Source of the DNA: Conus ventricosus
Lineage: Eukaryota > Mollusca > Gastropoda > Neogastropoda > Conidae
Direction: 5' to 3'
DNA length: 64,000 nucleotides
Assembly: GCA_018398815.1 (NCBI GenBank)
Contig: CM031615.1
Coordinates: forward strand, 53,941,256-54,005,255
Positions 12,701-24,700 of this stretch are shown in pieces. Under the pieces are notes generated by a model that was given only the letters and a program-made list of their open reading frames with translations, searched no databases and was not told the origin of the DNA. The stretch's first letter is position 1; every line of letters begins with the position of its first letter. Position numbers and translations under genes: made by a program.

Positions 12701-15700
12701 TGAGAGATTCATCGAAGGTTACCGTATTCTGCCATATTACCTGAGAAGGGCAAGGATGTTAAATCTGAACAAACTAACAGTCAACAAGTGTCTGCATCAC
12801 ATGGGAAATGTGAAAATGTTAAACGTGAATAAAATGGACAGTCATCAGTTGTGGTTGTGCATTCACAATGTACATTTTAACCTTAGCATTTATCAGGATT
12901 TTTCTAGGTGACATTCCTGAAAGTATCAGCTTTTTTTTCTTCTTTTATTGTGAAGTTTGGAACTCTGCTACACAGAAATTTTACATAGATATCTGATAGT
13001 GTGTGTATTTTCCTGGGCTTTTTAGTGTTTCTGTGTTGATGTTGAAAGCTGACTGTTAGGGTCACTTGGCTTCATTCCGTGTACTCTGTGTCATTCCATA
13101 ATCCCCGTATCCACTCCCCTCTTCTAGGTTGTCTCCAACACTGTCATTGAGGTTTGAGTGTTGATCCATTTCTTTAGTCTGCAGAACTTTCTGAGCCATC
13201 GTTACTGATTCAGTGACACCTGAGCAGCTAAATTGTTCACTATTTTTCAACAAGCAGGTTCCTTCTATTGTCACTTGCAGTCACGCTGGACATGAGCTGA
13301 AAAATATCCTTGTAACAATTTTGTAGGAGTGGAATTGAAGCCTGTTGCAAAAAATGGCCCCTTTTGTACCAGCTGTTGATCTCAAATAGTGCATTTTAAT
13401 GCTGAAAACATCCCAAACAAGCAGTGTGGGCATGAAGTGTAAGAGGAACAGAGCAGACTGGTTGTTAATTAACGCTGGCAGTACAGGGTGGAACAGTAGT
13501 TACTCTTCTTTTCCATCAATTCCTGCCACCAGGTATCGGCGTTGGCCAGCAAGGAGCAGGAGCAGGAAGAGAGCAAGGCCTCGCTGTCCAGTGTCAGGTC
13601 CTCCCTGGAGGAGACCAGAGCCCAGCTGACCACCAGCCAGCAGGCCCTGGAGACGGAGAGAAAGGGCCGGAGCTCAGCGGTCCAGGAGCTGCAGACCAAG
13701 CTGGAGAAACTGGGCTCCGAGAAGTCGGAGCTGCAGAAAGACCTGGAGGCCAAGGTGATGAGGGGAACTGAATCTCCAAACTGTGTGGGGGTTCATGACT
13801 TCCTGTTTTGTAGCCATTGGTTCCGACAGAACTTATAACAAGAAATAGTGACAGATCTGGAAATTAGGTTGCCGCTTTTGCAAGTGATTCTTCGGTTTCT
13901 TTAGTTCTGTCTTCTTTCCATGAGATAAAGTAGATCTGCACAAAAAAAAAGTTTGTTTAGTATCTTCTTTTTACCTTTGAGAAATAACATGAATTTGGTG
14001 AGAAGACATCCAGAATGTTCAAGAAATAGTGGGGGAGGGGATGCTGAATTGGTATAAGTTAATGAAGTTGAACTTTTGATTGGAAGATCGGAAGTTCTTT
14101 TCCAAAGTGGCAGTCTATAGAGGGATTTGTTGGGGTGGAGAGGAATGGGAGTGTGGGGGGATGCTATGCTGTTTCGTTTCGAAATTACAAGACAATGCAA
14201 TCTTTGTGCTGCAGGTGTCTGCTCTGAAGGAACAGAAGAAGGCAGACAAGAAGCGGTCCCAGGAGCTGGACAAGAAGGAGAAAGACAAGGCAGCTCTCCA
14301 GGAACAGCTCCAACAGGCCCAGAGCAATCTGGAAAAGGTCAGTGGTGAGAAAGGTGCAGAAAACATTGATCTTCACCACTCTCTGGCACGTGGACTGTCA
14401 AGGCAGCATGATATGTAGACTATTACGGGCAGCATGATACATAGACTTTTAACAGTGTATGTATCATACTGCCTTAACAGTATTATCATGCTGCCCGTAG
14501 GGCAGCATGATATGTAAATTGTTAGGAGTAGCATGATATGTAGACTGTTAAGGGCAGCATAATACATAGACTGTTAAGGGCAGCATGATATATAGAGCTT
14601 TTTGTGGACTGCTGGCTCTGGAACAGCAGGTATAGGTCTGGGTCTGTCAATATGTTATATAGACTATAGAGGAGTCAAAATGAGGCATTTGCGAGAAATG
14701 CCAAGGAATGGTTATAGAAGATTGGATACTCCCCTCCTCCCGACCTCCCTTCAAAATCATGTTGTATTTTGCAAGCTATAGTGATTTGCTAGCTCTTGTT
14801 TTGTCAGAGTTTTGTGGCTAATGCAGTAGCAGTCACCCCATTGACCATCTCTCTCACTTCCATTGTACAGCACATTCCATGGCAAAACACCAAACAACAC
14901 TGTTGTATCAGGGTTTGCTCTGGTATTTATACTTGCAAAACATGGAGTTCTACATAATCTCTCCATTTTGATTTTGTTTGTGATTGTGAGCATCTTGAAG
15001 TTGACTGTTGATGTGTGGGTTGGGGCTGTTTGATAGTTGACCATGGATGTGTATGTTTGGGCCTGTTTGTGTTCAGGCTCAGCAGTCCCATTCCAAGGAA
15101 AAAGCTGACCTCCAGAAGACTCTGGACGATGAACGACAGCTGCCCACACCAACAGACAGGACTTGGAACAGAAGTAACGAGACAGAGGTTTTGAGAGCGT
15201 TGGTATTTTTGTTGTTATTGTTGTTTTTAATTTGCCTATGGTATGTTTTTGTAGGTTGGTGACCGTCTGCCACTTTTCCATATGACAAATTATTTTGTGT
15301 CAGCTTTCTGAGTTTTAAACTTTTTTCTTTTCTTTTTTTTTTTTTTCAGGGAGGGAGGGGGTCAACTCTCTGGTCGTTGAACAGTCTTATGTTCGTTTCT
15401 TGGTGGTTCGTTGGTCTTGGATCAGCTTTCTGATCAGTTAACAATTTTATGTTGCACTCTAATTGTCCAGTGGTCTTGTATCTGATTTTGATGAATTAAC
15501 CATCTGGGACCAGCATCTGATGACTGAGCACTCTGATGTCTGATTTCCTGGTTGTTCAGTGATTGTGTTTTAGCTTTAGGGTGGTGATTCAGGGGTCTTG
15601 TTTCAGCTTTAGGGTGGCGATTCAGGAGTGTTGTTTCAGCTGTAGGGTGGTGATTCAGGAGTGTTGTTTCAGCTGTAGGGTGGTGATTCAGGGGTCTTGT

Positions 15701-18700
15701 TTCAGCTTTAGGGTGGTGATTCAGGAGTCTTGTTTCAGCTGTAGGGTGGTGATTCAGGGGTCTTGTTTCAGCTTTAGGGTGGTGATTCAGGAGTCTTGTT
15801 TCAGCTGTAGGGTGATCCAGTAATCTTGTGTTTGTCTTCTGTTGGTTCTGTGGTCTTCACGAGCTTTTTGATAGTTTAGAACAATCTTCACCAGCTTTCT
15901 TATAGTTTAGAAAAATCTTCACAGCTTTCTTTATAGTTTAGAACAATCTTCACCAGCTTTCTTATAGTTTAGAACAATTTTCACAGCTTTCTGATAGTTT
16001 AGAACAATCTTCACCAGCTTTCTTATAGTTTAGAACAATCTTCACAGCTTTTGATAGTTTAGAACAATCTTCACCAGCTTTCTTATAGTTTAGAACAATC
16101 TTCACAGCTTTCTGATAGTTTAGAACAATCTTCACCAGGTTTCTGATAGTTTAGAACAATCTCCAACAGCCTTCTGATAGTTAAGAATAATCTTCACCAG
16201 CTTTCTGTTAGTTTTGAACACTCTTCACCAGCTTTCTGTTAGTTTAGAACAATCTTCACCAGCTTTCTGTTAGTTTAGAACAATCTTCACAGCTTTCTGT
16301 TAGTTTAGAACAATCTTCACCAGCTTTCTGTTAGTTTAGAACAATCTTCACCAGCTTTCTGTTAGTTTAGAACAATCTTCACCAGCTTTCTGTTAGTTTA
16401 GAACAATCTGCAGTCAGCTTCTTTATTTTTCAACTGCCTAATGTTGAAGTTCTGATGGTGTAGTGATTGTGGTTAGCTTTAATTCTTTCTTCCTGACTGA
16501 AATTCTGCCAGCTGTAACAAAATCTTTATCTCAGCTGTCTGATAGGTTTCAAGATAGCCATGAAGGTTCTGTTGGATAAGCCTCAGTGACAGCTTTCATG
16601 GTGCTTTACAAGTGTCGTCCCAAGCTCTGTGTTTGTATTGTGCAACTGTGATGAAGGTGGTGGTGTTTTTACTTCTTTTTTTTTTCTAACATGGTCCTTT
16701 TTTCTTTAACATTGTTCCTGATTAAATTTTCTGTTCAGCTGAAAGACATGGCGTCGGAGTGTGAGCAGGTGCGACAAGAGAAGGACAAGGTGACTGTTAG
16801 CGTGTCAGAGCTGCAAACCTCGCTTCAATCCAAGGAACAAGAACTGCAGCAAGTCAAGACAACCGCTGAAATGGAAAAGGTGATTTGATGCCGCACTATG
16901 AATTTTGTTATTTGTTGAAAATTGTTAATGACCCAGTGTCTTCTTTAAACCTTGCTTTTTTTGTGTGATTCCAGCATTCATAAATCATTCCGAGTGGCAT
17001 AGATAAACTTGGTAATATTTTTCAGACTTTAATATATTGGCAATTGAAGATAGTGACTATACACACATCTGTGTTTTTTTTTCTTTCCCATGTTTCTCTT
17101 CGCTCTCTCATGTTCTGATTTCTCTACATAGCAGCCGGCCTTGTGCTTCACATACCAGCACCCCACCCACAGCATGTTTTGCTTGTGCTGTCCATGGCTT
17201 GCACCAGAAAACCAAAGGGCCACAGTGTCAGGTCGTCCTGAGGCAGCATTCCAGGAGACACCCTCAGTGCAGAAGAGTCCCATGGTGGTTTCCATTGTAT
17301 AGACCCAGTGTGGTATTCAATGGTGCCTGTTCTGTTCCAAAACATGAGACACCACTCCTAATCACCTGCTGACTGACAATAATGATTAGGAGTCCGCAGG
17401 CCTGCAAGAGTGGTGTGTCCTCCCCATAGGCGCTAACGACTTCCATCCTACAACTAGGTCCGTACGCTCGCTAGACACACCTTGACTTCTTACAGTGAAA
17501 TTTCAGACTATGAAAATAAAAAAAAGTTGTATCAGTTTACCAAACATCCTTGAACACCGTTGAAAAATCATCCAACACTCCAAAAAAAATGTAATATGCA
17601 AAAAGAATCGCAGTTTTGATTTTTTTCTCTGCGTTGAGTGCAAATAAAAATATAATGTAAAAACAAATTTTTACATTGTCGTCGATCCTCTTGCCGTCTG
17701 CTTTAAACACGGGAGAACTTTGTAACTTCATCAATTTTGATCAAATTATCTCCCTAGGAAATAAGGCTATCGAACGACGATTGAAAAAACCTTTATTTTT
17801 TAATACTTGTTTTTTTTAATAAACTTTAATCCTCTAACCAGTCTCTTACAAACATGCATAGACATTAACTTCTCTTACAAAGTGGACATAGTGGGCGATT
17901 TTAGTAGATTTGGCATTAAATACAAAGAGTCTGAGTTTGTTACCATGCGTGCCTATAGTTCTGGTCAGCAGACTCTGAATAAAAAGAGCATTCCCATGCC
18001 TATGTGTCGGATCCCCTGACGTCATGCAATTTTCTTGAAATTATCATTCGTTACAATTTCTATCAATAACGACTCAAATAGAGTTTTGCGTAGAGAAAGC
18101 CTTATATGTCTTAGTCCTTAAAAAAAATATGTAAATGACCACACGTGAGGGGAAGGCCAGGGGGGGGGTGGGGGGTTCATTTACAAATCTCATCACGACT
18201 GGATGACCAGCCAGCAACTTCGTCACGCTTGCAAAGATGCGGCACAAACTTCGACAAGCCCAGCGACCAAATATGGGGAGTTTTGTATTATACTCCCTGT
18301 TTTGGCTAGTATAGCTTACCATGTCAACAAAGCATTCACGCAGTTAGTCTGCTCCTGCCAGGCCGAAGTTTTTGTGTGGCAAATGCAGAGAAATACAGAG
18401 CACGTGGTGCCCAACCACTACCGCCGTAGGGAAAGCCCGTTGTAAGTCTCCCATACTTCAATCATCGAGCCTGCGCGCAAGTAACCCCAGAACCTTGGCG
18501 CTAATATTTGTGGAAGATAATGCGGTAATGAATGCGGGCATTAGAGTCTGAACTTAATATACTAAGCCAAACAGTGAGTAATAATACAAACTCCCCATTT
18601 TGTGCGTCCATATACTGAACCATGTCAACAATAGCAGAATTCATAGTCAAAGGAGTATGGCGAGTGCCCAAGAGGTTCCTGGGGTACCCTAAAAGGATGC

Positions 18701-21700
18701 ATTAGCCGCCACAAAGGATATCCCCATTAGAACCATCAGCCCTGAGTCATGCGGATGTCCCCCCAAATAAAATTTTATGAAGGGATTCACCGAACGCCAT
18801 AAGGCGCCATCCAGTAGGTTGCGCAAGGGAACAGATTGCTGAAATGCTGCGCGAAGATCCAGCGCTCTGACCACATGGCCCGGGGGAAGAGAACGGGGAG
18901 ATCCTCCGGATGCCTGGTCATTAGGCAGTCTGACCGACTTGGAGAGCCACCTAGATACAGTGCCAGCTGAGATGTTTTCGAGTTACTGGATGGTGATGGA
19001 ATAAGAAACGTCTTGTGAAACGCAGTCCTGTGGCGCGACGTTCCCATTAGTGTGTTAGACATCGAGAAGGGCAAAGGGTCAATGTCCATAGGTATCGCCC
19101 CATGTATTCCGCCAGCGGGCGGAAGACGAGTAAAGGTGAGGACTGCCGGGTATCCTGGTTCATGCTAGGAACTCGTAAGGAACTTAAGAAGTAGAACGGA
19201 GCCGACTTCAGTGTAAGAGCAATGTCACTGGGGTCCCCCGCTAATGGCATGATCTCGCCACGCCGCTCTCCAATCTTAGGGCGAGGAGGAAAGGTAGTCT
19301 ACAAAGACAGTAATTCGAAAGAATGGAGGACAAAGGCTACAAGGGGGGTTTTATTGAGGACGTCAAGAACATTGGAAGAGGTCCCAAAGTGGAACCCGTC
19401 GAAGGGAGACTTGGGCCTCACGAAGATACGCCCCTCTGTAGATCTCTCTGGAAAGGAAATCAACTCAAAGTAATGACCGGCCATTTGTAGGAAAGTAAGC
19501 AAGATGGCCGACCTTAGCCCAGAAGAGCTAGCAAGAGTTTAATTGGGACAGGAAATATCCTATTAGGGATGATGGAGGGGCGAAATGTGAGGGACAGACT
19601 TTTTTATGCACCATGAACCCATTTTCCTCCATCTTCCATCGTAAAGGGACTCTGAGCAAGCACTGCGAGAGGACATAGGCTAGGTCTCGGAGTTCCTGAG
19701 AGTGCCCCGGCGATGGAGAGGGTAATAGAGGACGGAACGGTACACTGTCCTTTCGAGATTGGGATGTGGATGTTCCAGCCGGGCTGACACAGAAGCAGTC
19801 GAGAGTGAAACCTGGGAATAGCGATAGGTAGGCCCGAACGGGGATGCCTGCGCATGTCCCACCAGGTGTACAACTGGAGAGGGTGTTCGTGAGTGAGGGA
19901 CTTGAGGTCCGGGAACCAGGACAGAGTGGGCCAACCATGTGTGCTTAATGAGAAAGACCTGGGGTCACTCGAGTACACGCCACCCCTGATAACCATTTGA
20001 GGAACGGGACGGGAGGGAAGGGCCTTAAGCAATGAGGCCGACCATGGAGGGACAGTGCGTCGATGTCGTAAGCCAGGGGGACCGGACGCGTTACCCATAC
20101 CCTGGCAGACGATGGTGTCACCGTGTGGCAAATGAGGTCGTTCATTGGTCTGAACAATATTACCCACACGGTTTATAGGGTAAGCCGGCTGAGGGTCCAT
20201 TTCCGATGGATGACATACTTGATCGGCTGAGAGAGTCTGCCAGGAAAGTTTGTGAGTCCCTGCTATGATGTCTCGCGCGAAGGGTGACCCCCTGCGTGTG
20301 ACCACCAGCGTAGGAGGGCCTCAGTAACGTAGGGAGAGGCCGATGGATTTGTGCCCCCCCCCCCCCCCCCCCCCGCCTTTGATGAAGTTAACAAGCTACC
20401 GAAGTGTTGTCCCGTGAAAAAGGAGAACAAATCGGTGGGCGACTATGGACAGGAACTGGAGGAGGGCGACCTGACCGCCACCAGTTCAAGATGTTGAAGT
20501 GACGACTAGCAGTCCAGAGGAATACCCAAACCCCCGAGCGTGGACAGCTCTCCAGAAGGGCCCCTCCATCCCGAGTTGAGGCGTCTGTGAAAAGTTCCAG
20601 GGCCTGGGAAGGAGGTGATATGGGAACTCCGGGGCCAGTGTGGAAGGGCAGCGCCACTCCTCCTCCGAGGCCCAAACGAACCCAGGCCCTAGGGTGACAC
20701 GGGCCTGGTATCCAGCTGTCGTTTGTCCTTGGGACCAACGACGGCGTGCACCCCACTGAATCTGTCGCTTGATGAACTCTGCCCTAGGGGAATGAAGGCG
20801 ACAGGGACTCCATCATCCCAGGAGGGATGAACGTGTCCCTTGCCGACGTGAGGTGATATAGGCCGTAAGGTGGAAATGAGATCCACTATGCGAGCTGACC
20901 TCACCGGGGTCGGGGAGACTACCATGGAGGTGGGTGTCGAAGCTCATGCCCAGGAAGTTGAATTGGCTGACTGGGCTAGAGCTTCGCATTTTGAGGGTTG
21001 GTGAACGAACCCCAGAGAGGATCAAAGATTAATAGCATGTGTAGGTGTGGGGGAAAATTGGGCTAGGGCCTGAGTAGGGGGCCCAGGACGAGCCGTCGTC
21101 TAGGTAACAAGGAGCGAATGTCCTCCTGTCTGGCAAAGGGAGGCCAATCTCCTAGCAACCTTCGTTAAGATGAAGTGAGCCCGGAGAGTCCGAATGTGGA
21201 GGGCTTTGAATTTAAACACCCGGCCCGCCATACGAAACGAAGAATCGTCTGTGGTACGGGTGATGAGGATCTGGAGTAACATCTTTCAGATCAATCGAGG
21301 TGGCCCAGTTCAGATGGTGGAAATGGAGCCCGTCCCTGATCTGGGCCGGGGTCTCCACTTGACTCTTGGATTTCCTTAGGTAGGCCTGACTAAAGAATGG
21401 TCTAGAAGGGCGGTGCTGCAGACGAGGGTTTGTGGTCGCAAAGAAGCGGCCTGATTGCCGCTCCTCGACGGCATGGGAAATGACCGCAGAGGAATAGACC
21501 CGCCGAAAAGCGACTGCTCCCTTACCATTAATGCAGCTTAAGGCCTCCTTGACGCTGGGAGAGATGGGCCTAAGAAAGCAGGGCGTCTCTCCACAGCCAA
21601 AGCAGTTTAAAGTACATCTGGCAGCGCTTGTCCGCCGCAGCCCCAAGGTGGTTCGCTATCTTGTTTACAAGAAAACGCATAAGGTTGTCATCAACCAGGC

Positions 21701-24700
21701 TGGGTCCTGCCTCAGTGACGCCCGGTTCTTGAGACGCTGAACAAAGCCTCCCTCTTTGGCCAGAGATTTCCTTCGCTCGCTGTAGGAACATGTCAATAAG
21801 TCATGCCCCCCGCGGTGTTGTGTCAGAATGCCATGCCCTTGCGATTCAGTCCCCACTCTATCCAGTTAATTGATAGAAAGATTGGTGGAATTGGTGAGGG
21901 GGGCGTTGGGATGAGCCTGAGGTCAGCCGGGTAAATACAATCTCCCTGTGGCCGAGGATTGGCAGAAAGAGAGAAAAGAACATGAGGGGCCTGACGCGAT
22001 CATGAGAATACTTCCAACAGGGGCCCTCGGCGATGGGGCTGATAAAGAAGTCAGTCCCCGTTGGGGGAACGGCATGTGCACCCCTGCGACGATGCCGAAT
22101 CTGTCCAACAAAAGGAGGATGGTCTGGGGGGGCGGCAATCCTAGGCCCTGATCGCTTGTATGGGTGACCCATTGAAACGGGAAAGGGCGAAGAAACTGTT
22201 AGAGGGAGGGTATACCTAACAACAGATCGAGGGAGCTCCAGCTCTCCAAAAAGGAAAGTGTCCCCATACCTAGGGAGGAAATCCACAAACCCCACCTCCA
22301 ATTGTGGGTCCGTTTGTTCGTGAAGGGAATGTACAGGTCCACCCTTCGAAGGCCATGACAGGGGTGCGTGGGATTCAGAACTCGTTGGTAAGAGGGTGAA
22401 AACGAGGATACTCCCCGGAGGTTCCGTACTCGGTCGTGAAAACAAGGGGACTGCCGATCGTACATACAGCGCCCGAGAGAAGGTCCCAGGTCGAACCAGC
22501 TCTGGGAGGCCGATGCCCACATGAGGCCAAAGATGGAGTCCGGGGAGAGTCAGAGCTAATCCACTGATTCTCTTTGTGGGAATAGAACCACCGTACCCCG
22601 GGGAGAAAGGAGGGCTGTGCGGCCCAGAGGCAAGTCTCCCTCGTGTGGACCCGGGTAACCTTCTTGCGCACCCGGAGAGCACTGCCACCTGCATCTCCCC
22701 GGTGTGGGGTCCGCGCCGACCCCTTGCGTGCCAGAGGGGTGGAGAGAGTTTACGATCGCCGATCCTCCCTGGCCGAGTGTAGCGAACTGGTGATTGTCAT
22801 AGACGACGCTAAGACTCAAGGGACGAAAGGGTTACCCCAGGCCCCGCTGGTCGAATCCTCCCCCCTGATGAACGGGACCGCGGACGTTTGCCCAAAAGGG
22901 AGCTAAGAAGTCGGCTCCCGCACGTCCTGTACCCCTAGGAGAATGAGACGATCGAACGGGGCTGGTTCGAAACGGGAACCGACCGGGTGTGATGACCCAG
23001 ATTCCTAGCTACACGATGCCTGCGTACCTGACCCGATTGTGTCAGAGGTGTGTTCCACCGAAGACTGGCCCACATTCCCACCTCCGGAGTGATTGAACGC
23101 TCCTCGTGTCCGGTCGAGGCTGAACCGCGGACACGATGGGGAGAGCGTGCTGAGACTGTGGAGACGCTAGTGGGGAGGTGCTATCGTCACGAGTCTCCAT
23201 AGATCGGGTGACGATGGCGGTGATTCCGTCCGCAGTCCGTCCACCCGTGGCTCGTACCGGGTATCCTGCAAGGGTCCCCTTGGGCCGAATAATCGCCGGA
23301 CGCTGCATGATGGTAGAGGGTCCACCTTACGCGGACGAATTCGAACAGGCGAACCATGTCAGGAACTGGAAATTAAAACGGGAAGGTCCTTTCATGGGAG
23401 CCATGCCCGTGGATTGGGCTTAGGGAAAGAAGCAAATGAGAAACAGTCGGCAATGACTGCGAAATGTTCAACCGACTGGACAGACTGTTGGACTTCGATC
23501 GCGACGATCGTTTATCCGCCGGTCAGGGTAGAGGGTGAATCGGAATGATGTACGCTGCGCGTCCCCAGCACTGAACCCTCCTCTACCACCGACCGTAAGA
23601 CGCTCAACGAGTGCGTTAGCGTGTCCCCGTGGAATCGACCCGCTGCCCCTCCGGGTAGAGAGCGACAGCCGAGATAGGAGCGGCCTCGATCCGTTTGTTG
23701 TCCTTCACCACCATGTTGGCACTGGTTGTGGGGAACAAACACGGAACGCAACGATCGAAAGGGGAGACAAAGAGGTGGATTTGAGGATATAATGGCTCAA
23801 ACCAACCACGTGAGAGACACAGCAATAGTTCATTAAAAGCAACTAGAACTCGGTGAGAGATCGAGGCAGGTACGATCGTATGTGACGCGTTTAGGCCCCC
23901 TTCCGAAAACAAAATGGTCGGAACACCGTCGAAGAAATGGAAGTCCTAGTGGACGACTAGAAAGTTAGGCGAATCAGAGACCAAAAGGGAAGGAAAAGGG
24001 ACCGAGATTCCGTTGACCACGGTCCGTAAAAGCCAAAACTGGGGAGAGGGCGAAACCCGCGATGGAGTACCGAACATTTGAAGATCGAAAAGAGCGAAAG
24101 CGAAGTCGCAGAGTGCCTGAGACAAAGCACAAAGGCGTAGATGGCGTGTAAAACAAAACATGAATAAAGCACACCAAACCAAAAGCCCACCGTTCAAGAA
24201 TGAAACGGGAGAAGAGCGCAAGCCACAACAAATAATCACAGAAGCAAACACCAGGCAATCTAACTCAACGCAAAGAGAAGGCGAGACAAGCACAAACATA
24301 ACTTGCTTGGACTGCATGCCGAGAGAAGAAAGGCGTATGGGAGACTTACACTGGCTTATCCCTACGGCTGAAGTGGTTGGGCAACAACGAGACAGTCCTT
24401 ATCGAACTGTGCCATAGCCACAACAAAAACTTCGGCCTGGCAGAGCATACTAACAGCCGTGAAGCTAATGTCTGTACATGGAACAGTATATGAACGCCAA
24501 AACAACGTAATAACACAGCAGAGCAGGCTACTGCTGAAGAATTTTTGACAAAGTCAATAATCTTTTATTCAACGACTCACACGATCAATGTAGTGAGATG
24601 ATGATAGATGGTGGAATAGCCGACCATAGATTCGAAAGTTAATTGATGTAGGCTCTGTACCACAGATGTGTGTTTCATCTGAAAGCGTCGAACGAGCCAG

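Larger units (their letters stand above)
18274..24525 (-). mobile_element. DIRS-type tyrosine-recombinase retrotransposon, decayed copy
   Basis: Inverted terminal repeats at both ends, an internal complementary region next to the 3' repeat, and the coding order RT, RNase H, linker, tyrosine recombinase on the minus strand identify a DIRS-order element. DIRS elements integrate through a circular DNA intermediate by a tyrosine recombinase rather than a DDE integrase, and so make no target-site duplication. The length (~6.25 kb) is normal for the group. All reading frames are broken by indels and stops, so it is not autonomous. It is markedly richer in GC than the sequence around it. Confidence 0.88.

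Noticed and set aside
18274..24525. Endogenous retrovirus or Ty3-type LTR element
   Set aside because: The terminal repeats are inverted, not direct. A tyrosine recombinase replaces the DDE integrase, and no envelope or protease is visible.
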